NCBI GenBank assembly: GCA_009774625.1
Contig: VSOB01000001.1
Coordinates: 62,001 to 126,000 of the forward strand
Length of the DNA: 64,000 nucleotides
Reading direction: 5' to 3'
DNA from: Lachnospiraceae bacterium
GTDB taxonomy: Bacteria; Bacillota; Clostridia; Lachnospirales; Lachnospiraceae
Shown: positions 36,443-45,978 of the stretch, in pieces
Layout: the number at the start of each line of letters is the position of its first letter
Position numbering within the stretch: the stretch's first letter is position 1
Position numbers and translations under genes: made by a program
The notes under the pieces: model-generated
The model's database searches: none
What the model was told of the DNA's origin: nothing
What the model saw: only the letters and a program-made list of their open reading frames with translations

Positions 36443-37783
36443 TCAGCACTTTACCGCTTCCCGGATGGTTTTGGCCATATACTCTATCATTTCATCCCTC
36501 ATGCCAGGATATACCCCAATCCAGAAACTGTCATTCATGATCCGGTCTGTGTTCTCCAGGTTTCCCACTATCCGGTATCCTTCTCCTTTCTCCCTCATCT
36601 GGTCAAAGCACGGATGTTTCGTCAGGTTCCCCGCAAACAGCATCCTTGTCTGTACTCCCCTGCTCTCTATATACGGTACCACACGGCTCCTCTCTACTCC
36701 TTCCCTGCATGTCATCAGAAAGCCAAACCAGCTCGGTTTTGCATTCTCCGACGCCTCCGGCAGTATCAGCCTGTCCTTTGCATCCTCCAGCAGCCCGTAC
36801 AGCTTCTCAAAATTCTCCCTCCTCCTTTTTACAAAAGACGGGAACTTCTTTAGCTGCGCACATCCTATCGCTGCCTGCAGGTCTGTCGCTTTCAGGTTGT
36901 ATCCGAAATGGGAATACACATATTTATGGTCATACCCTTTCGGCAGCTCCTTATATTCCCTGTCAAACCTGTGACCGCACCGGTTATCCTGTCCCGATAC
37001 ACACGAGCAGTCCCTTCCCCAGTCCCGGAATGATCTCATAATCTTATGCAGCAGCGGGTTGTCCGTATAGACTGCGCCTCCCTCTCCCATCGTCATGTGA
37101 TGGGGCGGATAAAAACTGGACGTCCCCATATCCCCTATCGTACCCGTCAGTTTCCTGCTGCCGTCCAGCATATATTCGCTTCCCAGCGCATCACAGTTAT
37201 CCTCAATCAGCCATAAGCCATGCCGGTCACAGAATGCCTTCACTTCCTTCAGATCATAGGGATTCCCCAGGGTATGCGCCAGCATCACCGCCTTTGTCTT
37301 TTCCGACACTGCCCTCTCCAGCATACTCACATCGATGTTGTACTGGGGTATCGTCACATCCACAAATACCGGCACCGCCCCATACTGGATCATCGGCGAT
37401 ACCGTGGTGGGGAAGCCTGCCGCCACTGTGATCACCTCATCTCCCCTCCTGATCTGACGCTCTCCCAAAAGCGGCGACGTTAATGTCATAAAGGCAAGCA
37501 GGTTGGCAGACGATCCTGAATTGACAAGAGAGCAGTACCGGATTCCGAGATACTCTGCAAACTCCCGTTCAAACTGCTCCGTATAACGTCCGGAAGTAAG
37601 CCAGAACTCCAGGGCCGCATCCACCAGATTCATCATCTCTTCACTGTCATAGACTCTCGATGCATACGGAATCCGCTCCCCTTCCTGATAGGGCGCCTTA
37701 TGGCCCTTATATACTTCGTAATACTCTTTTACACTGGCAAGGATGGATTCTCTTGCCTGCTGTTCTGTCATCTGTTCAAACAT
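36443..37783 (-). CDS. rfbH: CDP-4-dehydro-6-deoxyglucose 3-dehydratase (PMP/[2Fe-2S] enzyme, E1)
   Basis: 446 residues in the DegT fold, but the Schiff-base Lys is replaced by His in SFYPPHHMTMGEGG, the defining change of RfbH/E1 (AscC). The four iron-sulfur cysteines are visible: one in EDNCDALG and three in DCSCVSGQDNRC. It removes the C3 hydroxyl of CDP-4-keto-6-deoxyglucose together with a reductase (E3-type), which I do not find in this window. Its product is the substrate for the YerE-like and SDR enzymes. AAGGAG lies 7 bases before the ATG. Assignment is very secure; note the separation from rfbF/rfbG by three genes. Confidence 0.95.
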   Translation of the reverse strand: MFEQMTEQQARESILASVKEYYEVYKGHKAPYQEGERIPYASRVYDSEEMMNLVDAALEFWLTSGRYTEQFEREFAEYLGIRYCSLVNSGSSANLLAFMTLTSPLLGERQIRRGDEVITVAAGFPTTVSPMIQYGAVPVFVDVTIPQYNIDVSMLERAVSEKTKAVMLAHTLGNPYDLKEVKAFCDRHGLWLIEDNCDALGSEYMLDGSRKLTGTIGDMGTSSFYPPHHMTMGEGGAVYTDNPLLHKIMRSFRDWGRDCSCVSGQDNRCGHRFDREYKELPKGYDHKYVYSHFGYNLKATDLQAAIGCAQLKKFPSFVKRRRENFEKLYGLLEDAKDRLILPEASENAKPSWFGFLMTCREGVERSRVVPYIESRGVQTRMLFAGNLTKHPCFDQMREKGEGYRIVGNLENTDRIMNDSFWIGVYPGMRDEMIEYMAKTIREAVKC

Positions 37784-37803
37784 AGTTCTCTCCTTCCAAT
37801 CAT

Positions 37804-38238
37804 TTATATTAAATCTTTTTCTATTAAATTTTTAATTTTAGATGAACTGACGCTCATTGTATAAGGGAAGAATATCATCTTCGCCCCATTTGCTTCCACT
37901 CTCCTTTTATCATTCTGCCAAAGCTCTTCTTTTTCATGATCATTCCCGGAAAAACAACAATCAAAATCATAAAGTTTTAATGCGTTTATTTTCAGAGTAT
38001 TGTGGAAATCCACAACCACCGTTTCATCCACATATCGAATAGATTGTATGATCTCTATTCTTTCCTGTAAGGGTATATATGGCTCCTTTCCTTTTGTATA
38101 TAAAATATACTCATCTGTCAATACCCCGACTATAAGGTATTCGCACATTTCTTTGCATCTTCTTAACAACTTCAAATGCCCCATATGAAATAAATCAAAT
38201 GCTCCGGCTGTAAATCCCTTTTTAAATCTTTCTTCCAT
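37804..38238 (-). CDS. TagD-like cytidylyltransferase (CDP-glycerol or related CDP-alcohol)
   Basis: 144 residues, the length of glycerol-3-phosphate cytidylyltransferase. It has the complete HxGH motif (AGAFDLFHMGHLKLL), KGKEPYIPLQERIEII, and a C-terminal YTMSVSSSKIK in place of the RTEGISTT-type motif. It couples CTP with an alcohol phosphate (glycerol-3-P, or phosphoethanolamine/phosphocholine analogues) to supply the LicD and TagF-like enzymes. ATG 38238 has AGGAG 10 bases upstream and overlaps the preceding gene; a GTG at 38244 is possible. Next to the two LicD fusion genes it is their likely donor source. Confidence 0.85.
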   Translation of the reverse strand: MEERFKKGFTAGAFDLFHMGHLKLLRRCKEMCEYLIVGVLTDEYILYTKGKEPYIPLQERIEIIQSIRYVDETVVVDFHNTLKINALKLYDFDCCFSGNDHEKEELWQNDKRRVEANGAKMIFFPYTMSVSSSKIKNLIEKDLI

Positions 38239-40444
38239 TTTCACGCTTCTCCTGTATTTCTTTTAATAAAGCATTCGGGTCTTCCAACAATAACCATCCT
38301 CTGTCTCGTACATAGAAAAAATAATCACTGAATCCGGCCTCTTTTACATACTGTTCCATCTCTTTGTAAAAAACCGAACATATAATAAGGTACAATTCAT
38401 CTTTATTTCTTTTCTGAATATCATTTAATGTTACAACTTTTACCCCATATAGTTCATCCGGCAAATGATCCTTTGAAATATCGACAATACATTTGGGTCT
38501 GTACTTATGTCCAAACTGGGTAAAATATTCTTCAAATTGGGTTCCATCTCCTATTAGCACGATTTCTTTATCTGCAGGCAACGGATTAAATATACCGGAA
38601 AACTTTTTCTTATATTCCGGATAGGGAGTGTTCGCCGAATAAAAACCATGTCTGTACTTTTTAACTTCCGGCCTTGGATAATACATATAATCATTCCCAT
38701 ACAGATGAGATAAAACAGAGTCATAATCCTTCGGAATCTCAATACGTATATTTTCAAACATAATTTCTTCTGTCTGTGAAAATGCTTCTCTGTCCAGCCT
38801 TCTGACCCCGCCTGCATGCATATAATGTGCGAAAATTCCAAACGGCGCTTTTTCATCTGTATTGCCGCCCGCCATAATCTTATTCAGCCGGTCCATCAAA
38901 CGATTTTTGGGAAATAATTTCCCCAGATATTTGTAAAATTTCCAAACCAACAATGGCATATCCATGTATCGGGCAAAATAGCCATAAGCCTTTGCATACA
39001 GCAGTCTTTGATAAAAACAAATCCTTAACTCTTTCCACTTTTCACGTACAGGGTTCCTGTAACCATTGTCCAATGGGAATATATCTATCCCAATCCCTTC
39101 ACAGCAATCAATCCACCAGTTCTGCGGCTGTATGGCAGTTGTTTTTTTATCTCTCAATTTTAAATAGCCGCCATAGAAACAGCTGTCATTCCATGGAGTC
39201 TGCAAAAAATAGTCCCCCTGAAATTCATCAGCAAGCTGTAATAAAGTTTCATAGTCTTTTCTCGGCATAGCAACATCTATATCGTCGTCGCCTGGAGTAA
39301 CGCCACCATGTCTTACCGCTCCTAAAAGGCTGCCGTAGATCAGATACAATTTCAAATTATATTTTTCACAGACTATCTTTAAATGCCCCAGCAAATCCAG
39401 TTGAATTTGAATCACCTGACGAATCAGTCGGCTGTCATAATCTATTTTCCCAATACACGCATTTCCCTGCATAACAAGAAATTTCCGGTTAAATTCCATC
39501 CTTTTAAAGGTTTCGGATTTATTTTCTCCTGCTATGTCAATGCTCCTGACCTGTTTTCTCTCTCCGGCAAATCCGATACTTTTCCCGGACGCTTCCACAA
39601 AATATGCATTTGCAAAAAAAGGAAAGGAGCCATTTTGTACAATGTCTTTCAACGCTTCAGTTTCGTCGAACAAAACCGACTTATCATGGCTACAATAATC
39701 CTGTAATTCTTCTATATCTTCTGCCTGAGGTAAACATTCATCGGAAAAGATTTTATAAACGGTGTAATAATCCGGCATGGGATAAAAAAAATGAGTATAT
39801 TTCAAACCTGCTGCTGATAAAATTTCAATCAACTGACTTTTATGGAATGTCCGCCCACATCCGCCCTCCGGATAACCGGCAATTCCATCAAAAGGTACAC
39901 AAGTATAGGTTTCCTTTCTTCCACACCAATTCTGTATCCCATACCGGTTCTCCACAGCTAAAAGCAATTTCCCGTCTTCTTTTAACCACCGCAATATAGA
40001 TCGCATATAACGGACATATTCAGCAGTATCCGCAGTCCCATTTCCGACTCTTTCCAGTTCCCCCAAAAGAATAATATAATCAAACGAATCCGGAAATCTG
40101 ATAGTTTCAATATCGCCTGTAAATACTTCCAGATTCTCTCTGTGTTTGTATCGATACGAAATCGCCTGTGACCGGAACTGGGATTTTTCCGTCACTGCGA
40201 CATACTTTCCCAAATCGCATAGTTTGCCTGTTATGGCGCCAAACCCTGCCTCTATCTCCAGAATTGACGCATTCTCTTTAAATGGATACCATTCTATCGT
40301 GGAAACCCGCTGTGAACTTAATTGATTTACGATTTCTTTTCTCGTCTCATGGCAAATCACCTCATCACAATTTTCAGTTCCGGATTTTTTTATATAATCA
40401 AAAATTGTCTGATCTATATATTCATTATTTTTTTCCATATTCAT
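38222..40444 (-). CDS. Three-part fusion: SAM methyltransferase + LicD + Rossmann-like module
   Basis: 740 residues. Residues about 35-235 are a class I methyltransferase (ILEIEAGFGAITGKL, 61-75, motif I slightly degenerate; later FDYIILLGELERVG). Residues about 335-600 are LicD with YLIYGSLLGAVRHGG and TPGDDDIDVAM (383-393), where the usual Trp before DDDID is Gly. Residues about 625-715 are the shared module (EIVLIGDGTQFEEYF, GDG 632-634). ATG 40438 gives a better ribosome-site distance (GGA 6 bases) than 40444. It overlaps the TagD-like gene. It might transfer a phospho-alcohol and methylate either the alcohol or a neighbouring sugar; this is inferred. Confidence 0.82.
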   Translation of the reverse strand: MNMEKNNEYIDQTIFDYIKKSGTENCDEVICHETRKEIVNQLSSQRVSTIEWYPFKENASILEIEAGFGAITGKLCDLGKYVAVTEKSQFRSQAISYRYKHRENLEVFTGDIETIRFPDSFDYIILLGELERVGNGTADTAEYVRYMRSILRWLKEDGKLLLAVENRYGIQNWCGRKETYTCVPFDGIAGYPEGGCGRTFHKSQLIEILSAAGLKYTHFFYPMPDYYTVYKIFSDECLPQAEDIEELQDYCSHDKSVLFDETEALKDIVQNGSFPFFANAYFVEASGKSIGFAGERKQVRSIDIAGENKSETFKRMEFNRKFLVMQGNACIGKIDYDSRLIRQVIQIQLDLLGHLKIVCEKYNLKLYLIYGSLLGAVRHGGVTPGDDDIDVAMPRKDYETLLQLADEFQGDYFLQTPWNDSCFYGGYLKLRDKKTTAIQPQNWWIDCCEGIGIDIFPLDNGYRNPVREKWKELRICFYQRLLYAKAYGYFARYMDMPLLVWKFYKYLGKLFPKNRLMDRLNKIMAGGNTDEKAPFGIFAHYMHAGGVRRLDREAFSQTEEIMFENIRIEIPKDYDSVLSHLYGNDYMYYPRPEVKKYRHGFYSANTPYPEYKKKFSGIFNPLPADKEIVLIGDGTQFEEYFTQFGHKYRPKCIVDISKDHLPDELYGVKVVTLNDIQKRNKDELYLIICSVFYKEMEQYVKEAGFSDYFFYVRDRGWLLLEDPNALLKEIQEKRENGRKI

Positions 40445-40458
40445 TCCGCACTTTTCAA

Positions 40459-41700
40459 TTAACCAATTAAAGTATCCAATGGTATGAGTTTAAAGTCTCC
40501 TCTCATTTGCAATTCCTGTTTAATCTTTTCAAACTCAAGATAAGTAGACACAACGACAGCATCAACCAAAGGAAGCCTGTCCTCCGGTGCGTAAATATTA
40601 ATTTTGTCATGTGCCATTCCTTTTTTATTTCTGTCTATAAAACAGGCAATCCGAATATTACTCCTTCTCAAGTCCTGAAAAAGCAGCATTCCATGCATCC
40701 CTGCCCCATAAATCGCTATTGTATGGACATTCATATTTTCCAGCCGCCGGGCAATGGAGTCATCTGAAAACTCCATCCTCAGCCATTCCCGCATCTTACA
40801 ATAAAAGTCAGATCTTCTGTCTAACAGCGCTTTATTGGCAATTTCCCGGTTTCTATATATGTCAATGATAATCTGCAGCCATTCCGCAGATGTATCACAC
40901 GCTTTCAGCAATTTGCACATTGCTTCTGTTTCTGAAAACATGCCGCTTGTTTCGCTCATATATTGGGAATAATAAATCTCTCCACATCCCTGTGCTACTA
41001 TCTCTTTATGATAACGGCGCAGCAGCTCCAGTTTTTCGTTGAGAACAGTCCCCGGGGTTTCAAGATTTGATAAACCGTCATGCATGGTCCAGTTCTCTGA
41101 CAAAACTTTATCAATTATTTTAATTACCAGATTTCGTTTTGTCTGCCCCCTCATCAACAGTTCCCAATCAATATTCCCATTCAATTCTTCCGAAAATCCG
41201 CCTGTTTCCTCCAGGAAACTCTTTCGGTAAATACTTGCGCTGGCATCCGCAATATTGTGCAGCCAAATCTCCTGTTCACTTTTATAATTCTCTACCAATA
41301 ACGGTTTGGGTAAAATTTCCGTTTCAAAAAATATATGCTGTTTATACTTACTGCATATCAGATCCAATGATCCATCATCTTCACGTATTAGTTTCATAAA
41401 TTCTTCTAATTTAGTTTCATACCATTCATTGTCACTGTCCAAAAAGGCAATATATGTTCCATTCGCCATCTTAATGCCATAATTTCTGGCGGCGCCTGCC
41501 CCACTGTGTTCTTTTAATAAATAATATTTCACCAGAGGGAACTGAAAACTTTCAATATATTCTTTCGTATGGTCTGTAGACGCATCATCTACCAGGATGA
41601 TTTCAAACGGTTTCGTGCTTTGAGCCAATACACTTTCCAGGGCTCTCCTTACTTCATATTTCCGATTATATGTTGTTAAAATCACTGATACCTTATTCAT
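40459..41700 (-). CDS. GT2 glycosyltransferase with C-terminal Rossmann-like module
   Basis: 413 residues. The GT-A domain (1 to about 220) has VSVILTTYNRKYEVRRALES, LVDDASTDHT and metal motif FLDSDNEW (DSD 88-90), all canonical. A helical linker follows, and residues about 326-413 form the shared module (IAIYGAGMHGMLLFQDL, GAG 332-334, then CFIDRNKKG). AAAGGA lies 9 bases before the ATG. It should be an active inverting transferase; the tail may bind a nucleotide or a protein partner. Sugar unknown. Confidence 0.88.
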   Translation of the reverse strand: MNKVSVILTTYNRKYEVRRALESVLAQSTKPFEIILVDDASTDHTKEYIESFQFPLVKYYLLKEHSGAGAARNYGIKMANGTYIAFLDSDNEWYETKLEEFMKLIREDDGSLDLICSKYKQHIFFETEILPKPLLVENYKSEQEIWLHNIADASASIYRKSFLEETGGFSEELNGNIDWELLMRGQTKRNLVIKIIDKVLSENWTMHDGLSNLETPGTVLNEKLELLRRYHKEIVAQGCGEIYYSQYMSETSGMFSETEAMCKLLKACDTSAEWLQIIIDIYRNREIANKALLDRRSDFYCKMREWLRMEFSDDSIARRLENMNVHTIAIYGAGMHGMLLFQDLRRSNIRIACFIDRNKKGMAHDKINIYAPEDRLPLVDAVVVSTYLEFEKIKQELQMRGDFKLIPLDTLIG

Positions 41701-41746
41701 TGTTATAGTTCCTTTCGCGTTGCTGCATACTTAAACAATTTTTCCT

Positions 41747-44458
41747 CTACAAGTCAAAACATAACCAACATAATTTATTTCTCTTTGTACCAAGAGCTAT
41801 AAATTCTTTCAGCATTTTAAACGCATCTTCTTTTTTTTCTGTTAAGAATAAAACAGTATCATAGTCCGCTTCCCGTATCATTTCAAATTCCTGTCTGTTA
41901 AATGCACCGAAAGATTTTTCAACAGAAAACTCCATTATAGCAATGATTTTCCCCGCTTCTTTTACATGCTCAACGAGTATCGTTCTCTTTTCATCCTCCA
42001 GGTCACTGGCTGCCACCAGTATAAATGTATGATTTCTTAATATATTGGTAAATAAATTGCTTCCGCCCTTTTTTTCAGGAGTCCCCTGTTCACATATACG
42101 GGCATACTGTCTGACCTCATCCGTACTCCGCATCAAAGAAAAACTCAATGAACCACCTTTATAATACTTTTCAACCGGCTCATTTTCAATAAATTGATAT
42201 CCGTGATATAAATGAATCAACTTCTTCTCACGTTTACGAACTTTGTATATTTGATCAATGTCTTTTACTGACAATGCCGGAGCAAAATATTTCACCTCTT
42301 TGTCTCTGCCGGAATAGCTGAACGGCATATCTCCTATAAAATCAATAATCTCATCATTGGATTCATCAACCATATACTTTAAATATAATATAGGGACAGA
42401 AATATCATCTGTTCCGTCCTTACTGTTTTCAAACTCCAAATACTTTCTTACAAACAGCAGTGTCCCTTCTATAAATGCTTCATAACCATGCTCTTTCAAA
42501 GCATCCTGTTCCAACGTATCAATAACAGGTGTAATCTTTCCATCTATAGATTCATATCCTTCTGTAGCCCCATGCAGAGCATGACATAACACTTCAATCA
42601 AAAATCCATCTTTAATATTACTGGGTATATATCCATAATTCATACAATTTTTATTTTCACAAAGCCAATCCAGCTTTTGAAAAAAAGTGATCACAGGAAA
42701 ATCCGTCAACTCTGCCATAACATCCGATATGCATTCCTGGGTAAACCCGGACCCGGATAACTCTACAAAAGCAAAGTGTTCATCAGAAAAATCTATTTCC
42801 TGTTTCAAATATTCTCTGAGCATCTTTCTTTTGGAAGCGTGATACGCTATCAGTTTTTCCTCCAGATCTTTATTATGAAATATCAGTTGCCTCACAAAAT
42901 CATATTCATCTATATCAAGATATCCCTTTTCATTAAATATTTCCGATATATGCTCATTTATCAGCTCCACCGGAATCTGGAAAATATCTGCAATCTCTTT
43001 TACGGTTCTGATCTGAATTTCCGACGAGTTTGCTATAAATTTTTCCAGATCGCAATTGTTTTCTGACAATGTGGCCATTCTCCATGCTTTTCTGGAACCA
43101 TATATATAATGTGTTGATACATCCCTTTGTTCCATTTGAATCATCAGATCGGCAATCTTTTTTAGCAGATATCCGTCTCTGGCTACAAAATATAACCTTT
43201 TAATTCCTTCCTGCTCACATCTTTGTAACAGCCAATGGACATAAGAAAAAAAGAGAGGACCGCCAACCGCACATCCTATCCTTTTATTTCTGTCCATCTG
43301 AGAATCCATCGCTCTGGCAGCATAAGATATACCAATATTTTTCTGAAAAGATATTTTATCAATATTCAATGCAATTAATTTCTGTTCAAACGGAAACAAT
43401 TCTTCTCCCGAAATCAAATGCGGCGTGATCTCCAGACTCGCGGGAATCTCGTAGTCAAGTACTTTATCATTTCCGTAATGATCCCATACCGGAAACAACA
43501 CATTTTTATAAAATCGAATCAGGTGATATACTGCAGCAGTTTCTTTATTTTTCTTACATACAGAAGTTACGACCAACTCATAGTCCAACAATTCAGGACA
43601 CACCATTTCAAATACGGCATCCACCAACTCCCTGCTGTAATATGTCTCTGCCAAAAGCAATACATTTGATGATTTCTTCAGTTCCTGAAGCAAATGTAAA
43701 TTCTCTTCCACCAAACACAGATTACTTTTTACCACCTCTTCTTCCAGTTCAATAAGCTGTTCTTCACATGCTTTACTGACGCCGCCTGTAATACTCAACG
43801 CACAATAAATCTGACGCAATGTAATTTCCTGTATTTCATCGTTACAAAAATTCGCACGCGCCAGATTTTCTGCATTCACTCTTAACGTAAAAAAATTATC
43901 GATCAGAAAATCAGGAAACTCCTTTTCTCCCCTCAGCGATTGCAGGCGCTCCTGAATCTCTAAAAACAGTCCCTCTCTGGTAGCCATCTTATTGACCAGC
44001 AAAGTATCAAAAACATTAAAAGACACCAGTTCACTTTCATCGGATTCTATAAAGGGAATGACCAATTGACCATACACATCTTCGGATTTGATCCCCTTCT
44101 CTTTTAAAATTCTGGCCACTTCCCTTGTATTTTTATAGCTTAATCCAAGAAAAAAACCAATTTTATCCCTGCTTTTCAGCAAAGTTATAAGTTCATAAAC
44201 AGGATATCCCAAATACTCCTTATCCGTATCCTGCATGTTTGATACAACAAACCCATTTATCTTAATGTCTAAAGTCTCAAAAAATTCTACCAACTCTCTG
44301 GCATAATTCCCCGCCCCATATATATAACATCTGCTATGGCTTTTTACAAATCTTTTCAGATATGCATCCTGCCTGATAAAATATTCTATCATACTTCTTT
44401 TTTCAGGCCCCTTGCAAATATGCTCTTCGCTGCTGCCTGACAAATAAAGAAATCTCAT
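41747..44458 (-). CDS. Rossmann-like module + HAD-like glycan-locus protein (COG5610-type)
   Basis: 903 residues, the longest protein here. The shared module is N-terminal (about 42-130; CYIYGAGNYARELVEFF, GAG 48-50). From about 145 it resembles the large HAD-superfamily proteins of polysaccharide loci: VSFNVFDTLLVNK (146-158), an LLLAETYYS stretch, a second half with RLYFVARDGYLLKKI, and a long C-terminal region. The family normally has Asp where this protein has Asn148 in the first motif, so the HAD nucleophile is probably absent. AAAGG lies 7 bases before the ATG. Role unknown; it might be a non-catalytic assembly protein or a transferase in its C-terminal half. Confidence 0.72.
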   Translation of the reverse strand: MRFLYLSGSSEEHICKGPEKRSMIEYFIRQDAYLKRFVKSHSRCYIYGAGNYARELVEFFETLDIKINGFVVSNMQDTDKEYLGYPVYELITLLKSRDKIGFFLGLSYKNTREVARILKEKGIKSEDVYGQLVIPFIESDESELVSFNVFDTLLVNKMATREGLFLEIQERLQSLRGEKEFPDFLIDNFFTLRVNAENLARANFCNDEIQEITLRQIYCALSITGGVSKACEEQLIELEEEVVKSNLCLVEENLHLLQELKKSSNVLLLAETYYSRELVDAVFEMVCPELLDYELVVTSVCKKNKETAAVYHLIRFYKNVLFPVWDHYGNDKVLDYEIPASLEITPHLISGEELFPFEQKLIALNIDKISFQKNIGISYAARAMDSQMDRNKRIGCAVGGPLFFSYVHWLLQRCEQEGIKRLYFVARDGYLLKKIADLMIQMEQRDVSTHYIYGSRKAWRMATLSENNCDLEKFIANSSEIQIRTVKEIADIFQIPVELINEHISEIFNEKGYLDIDEYDFVRQLIFHNKDLEEKLIAYHASKRKMLREYLKQEIDFSDEHFAFVELSGSGFTQECISDVMAELTDFPVITFFQKLDWLCENKNCMNYGYIPSNIKDGFLIEVLCHALHGATEGYESIDGKITPVIDTLEQDALKEHGYEAFIEGTLLFVRKYLEFENSKDGTDDISVPILYLKYMVDESNDEIIDFIGDMPFSYSGRDKEVKYFAPALSVKDIDQIYKVRKREKKLIHLYHGYQFIENEPVEKYYKGGSLSFSLMRSTDEVRQYARICEQGTPEKKGGSNLFTNILRNHTFILVAASDLEDEKRTILVEHVKEAGKIIAIMEFSVEKSFGAFNRQEFEMIREADYDTVLFLTEKKEDAFKMLKEFIALGTKRNKLCWLCFDL

Positions 44459-44503
44459 AGTTTAACCTTTCCCGGCACATCAGGACAATGTAAAACATCC
44501 TGT

Positions 44504-45928
44504 TTATGCAATGATATATTTATCAAATATCCCTTTTTTGATATTACGCTTTTGCAGTTCTTCCATCACTTCTTTTTTATTTTTGGGATTCAATCCAAGT
44601 ATAATCCCTGTCTTTTCATCTTTTTTGTCAATTTCATCCAGAGAAAAAACAGGATGACGGTTCAATTCTTCTTTATTTTCATCTTTATGTGTCACAACAA
44701 AACCTGCATACGGAACCCCCATTTTCTCCAAATATCCGGAATAACGCACGGCACACATTCCTGCACCATAAATATAAATGACAGCATACCGTTTTACAAA
44801 ATGTTTTAATTGTAACATTTGCCACTCTCTCTTGACATGCTTCCACAAAGAACCCTTTACTCTCTTTTTCTTTGCTTTTTTAGGTTTCATAGTTGCGATT
44901 TTTTTGATCTTCCAGAGGGGTAAGTCTGTCAATCCTCTCCATTTGCTTCTGTATTCCCAATATATATTGATGTCAAATAACTTGTCCTCTCTCAATGTAA
45001 GTAAATTTCTTTCATTTAATATATCCGCATATTTTCCGTTTTTCAGTATTACAGTTTTCTTTGCTTTATTATAATATGAAGGCAGTGCGTGGATCGTATG
45101 GGGAAAACAATATCCAAACACAAAAAAAGTATCCTTTCTCCAGCCCGAAAAATCTTTGAATTTTGAAGAGCGCAAAGAACCTGTGGGGAAACTCAGATGG
45201 ACCGCTGAAAATTGTTCCAGCTCCAGTATATGTTCAAAATAAAAACCCAAATGGGAATGGTTTACCCGTTCCGGGATATTGTACCGTTCCATCAGTTCGT
45301 TCCAATTTACATTTTTCAGCATAGTATCCGCTTTTAACAGTACTGCACCATACAGGGTAAGGTGCCAGCCGCATTCTTTGAAAAAGACAAATGGGCTTTC
45401 ATAATATCTGTCACCTAACTTTTCCTCATCTCTGTAATTTACCACAATCATATCCAAAGAAGAATTTAATTTCTCAGCTACCGCATCCAGAACATTCTGT
45501 TCCCAGCGGATAGAGTCGCTGCAGACCCAGACATACTGATATTCTTTTCTGAATCCGTATTCCTGAAAAATCATATATACTTTCATATTGGAATGCAGCC
45601 TGGAAGGCATCTTTACATAAAACAGATTCGAAAAATTTTTCTGAAATTCTTTGACAACAGACTCTGTAAAACCATCCTCACTTGAATCATAAATATACAT
45701 ATCTGCTCCCAAAGCAGAATAAATTTCCATATACTCGTCCAGCAATTCCCCTACAATATCTGCCCTTTTATATGTGGGAATACAGATTGCCAGTTTTCCC
45801 TCGCCAGACATATTGATCCCGCTCGGCGCAACATTATGAGGATCCATAAAATCCTGCTCATAATAGCGCTGCAGTCCGATTTTTACTGTGGACACGTAGT
45901 TTTTATCTAATCTATGAAAACATTTCAT
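44504..45928 (-). CDS. Atypical GT2-like glycosyltransferase with C-terminal Rossmann-like module
   Basis: 474 residues. The GT-A-like domain begins LAICIPTYKRADIVGELLDEY (about 46-66). YIYDSSEDG stands where GT2 usually has VDDGSTDG, and CSDS (136-139) where the DxD would be. LTLYGAVLLKADTML also occurs, in similar form, in the next gene. A basic linker (KPKKAKKKRVK, about 348-358) leads to the shared module (IYIYGAGMCAVRY, GAG 388-390; GIILGLNPKNKKEV). It and the downstream gene are clearly paralogs. Probably a transferase with a divergent donor site. Confidence 0.78.
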   Translation of the reverse strand: MKCFHRLDKNYVSTVKIGLQRYYEQDFMDPHNVAPSGINMSGEGKLAICIPTYKRADIVGELLDEYMEIYSALGADMYIYDSSEDGFTESVVKEFQKNFSNLFYVKMPSRLHSNMKVYMIFQEYGFRKEYQYVWVCSDSIRWEQNVLDAVAEKLNSSLDMIVVNYRDEEKLGDRYYESPFVFFKECGWHLTLYGAVLLKADTMLKNVNWNELMERYNIPERVNHSHLGFYFEHILELEQFSAVHLSFPTGSLRSSKFKDFSGWRKDTFFVFGYCFPHTIHALPSYYNKAKKTVILKNGKYADILNERNLLTLREDKLFDINIYWEYRSKWRGLTDLPLWKIKKIATMKPKKAKKKRVKGSLWKHVKREWQMLQLKHFVKRYAVIYIYGAGMCAVRYSGYLEKMGVPYAGFVVTHKDENKEELNRHPVFSLDEIDKKDEKTGIILGLNPKNKKEVMEELQKRNIKKGIFDKYIIA

Positions 45929-45978
45929 ATAAAATCCTTTCTATCTGCCTCGTATTTATTTTACATTTTATCTTCTGA

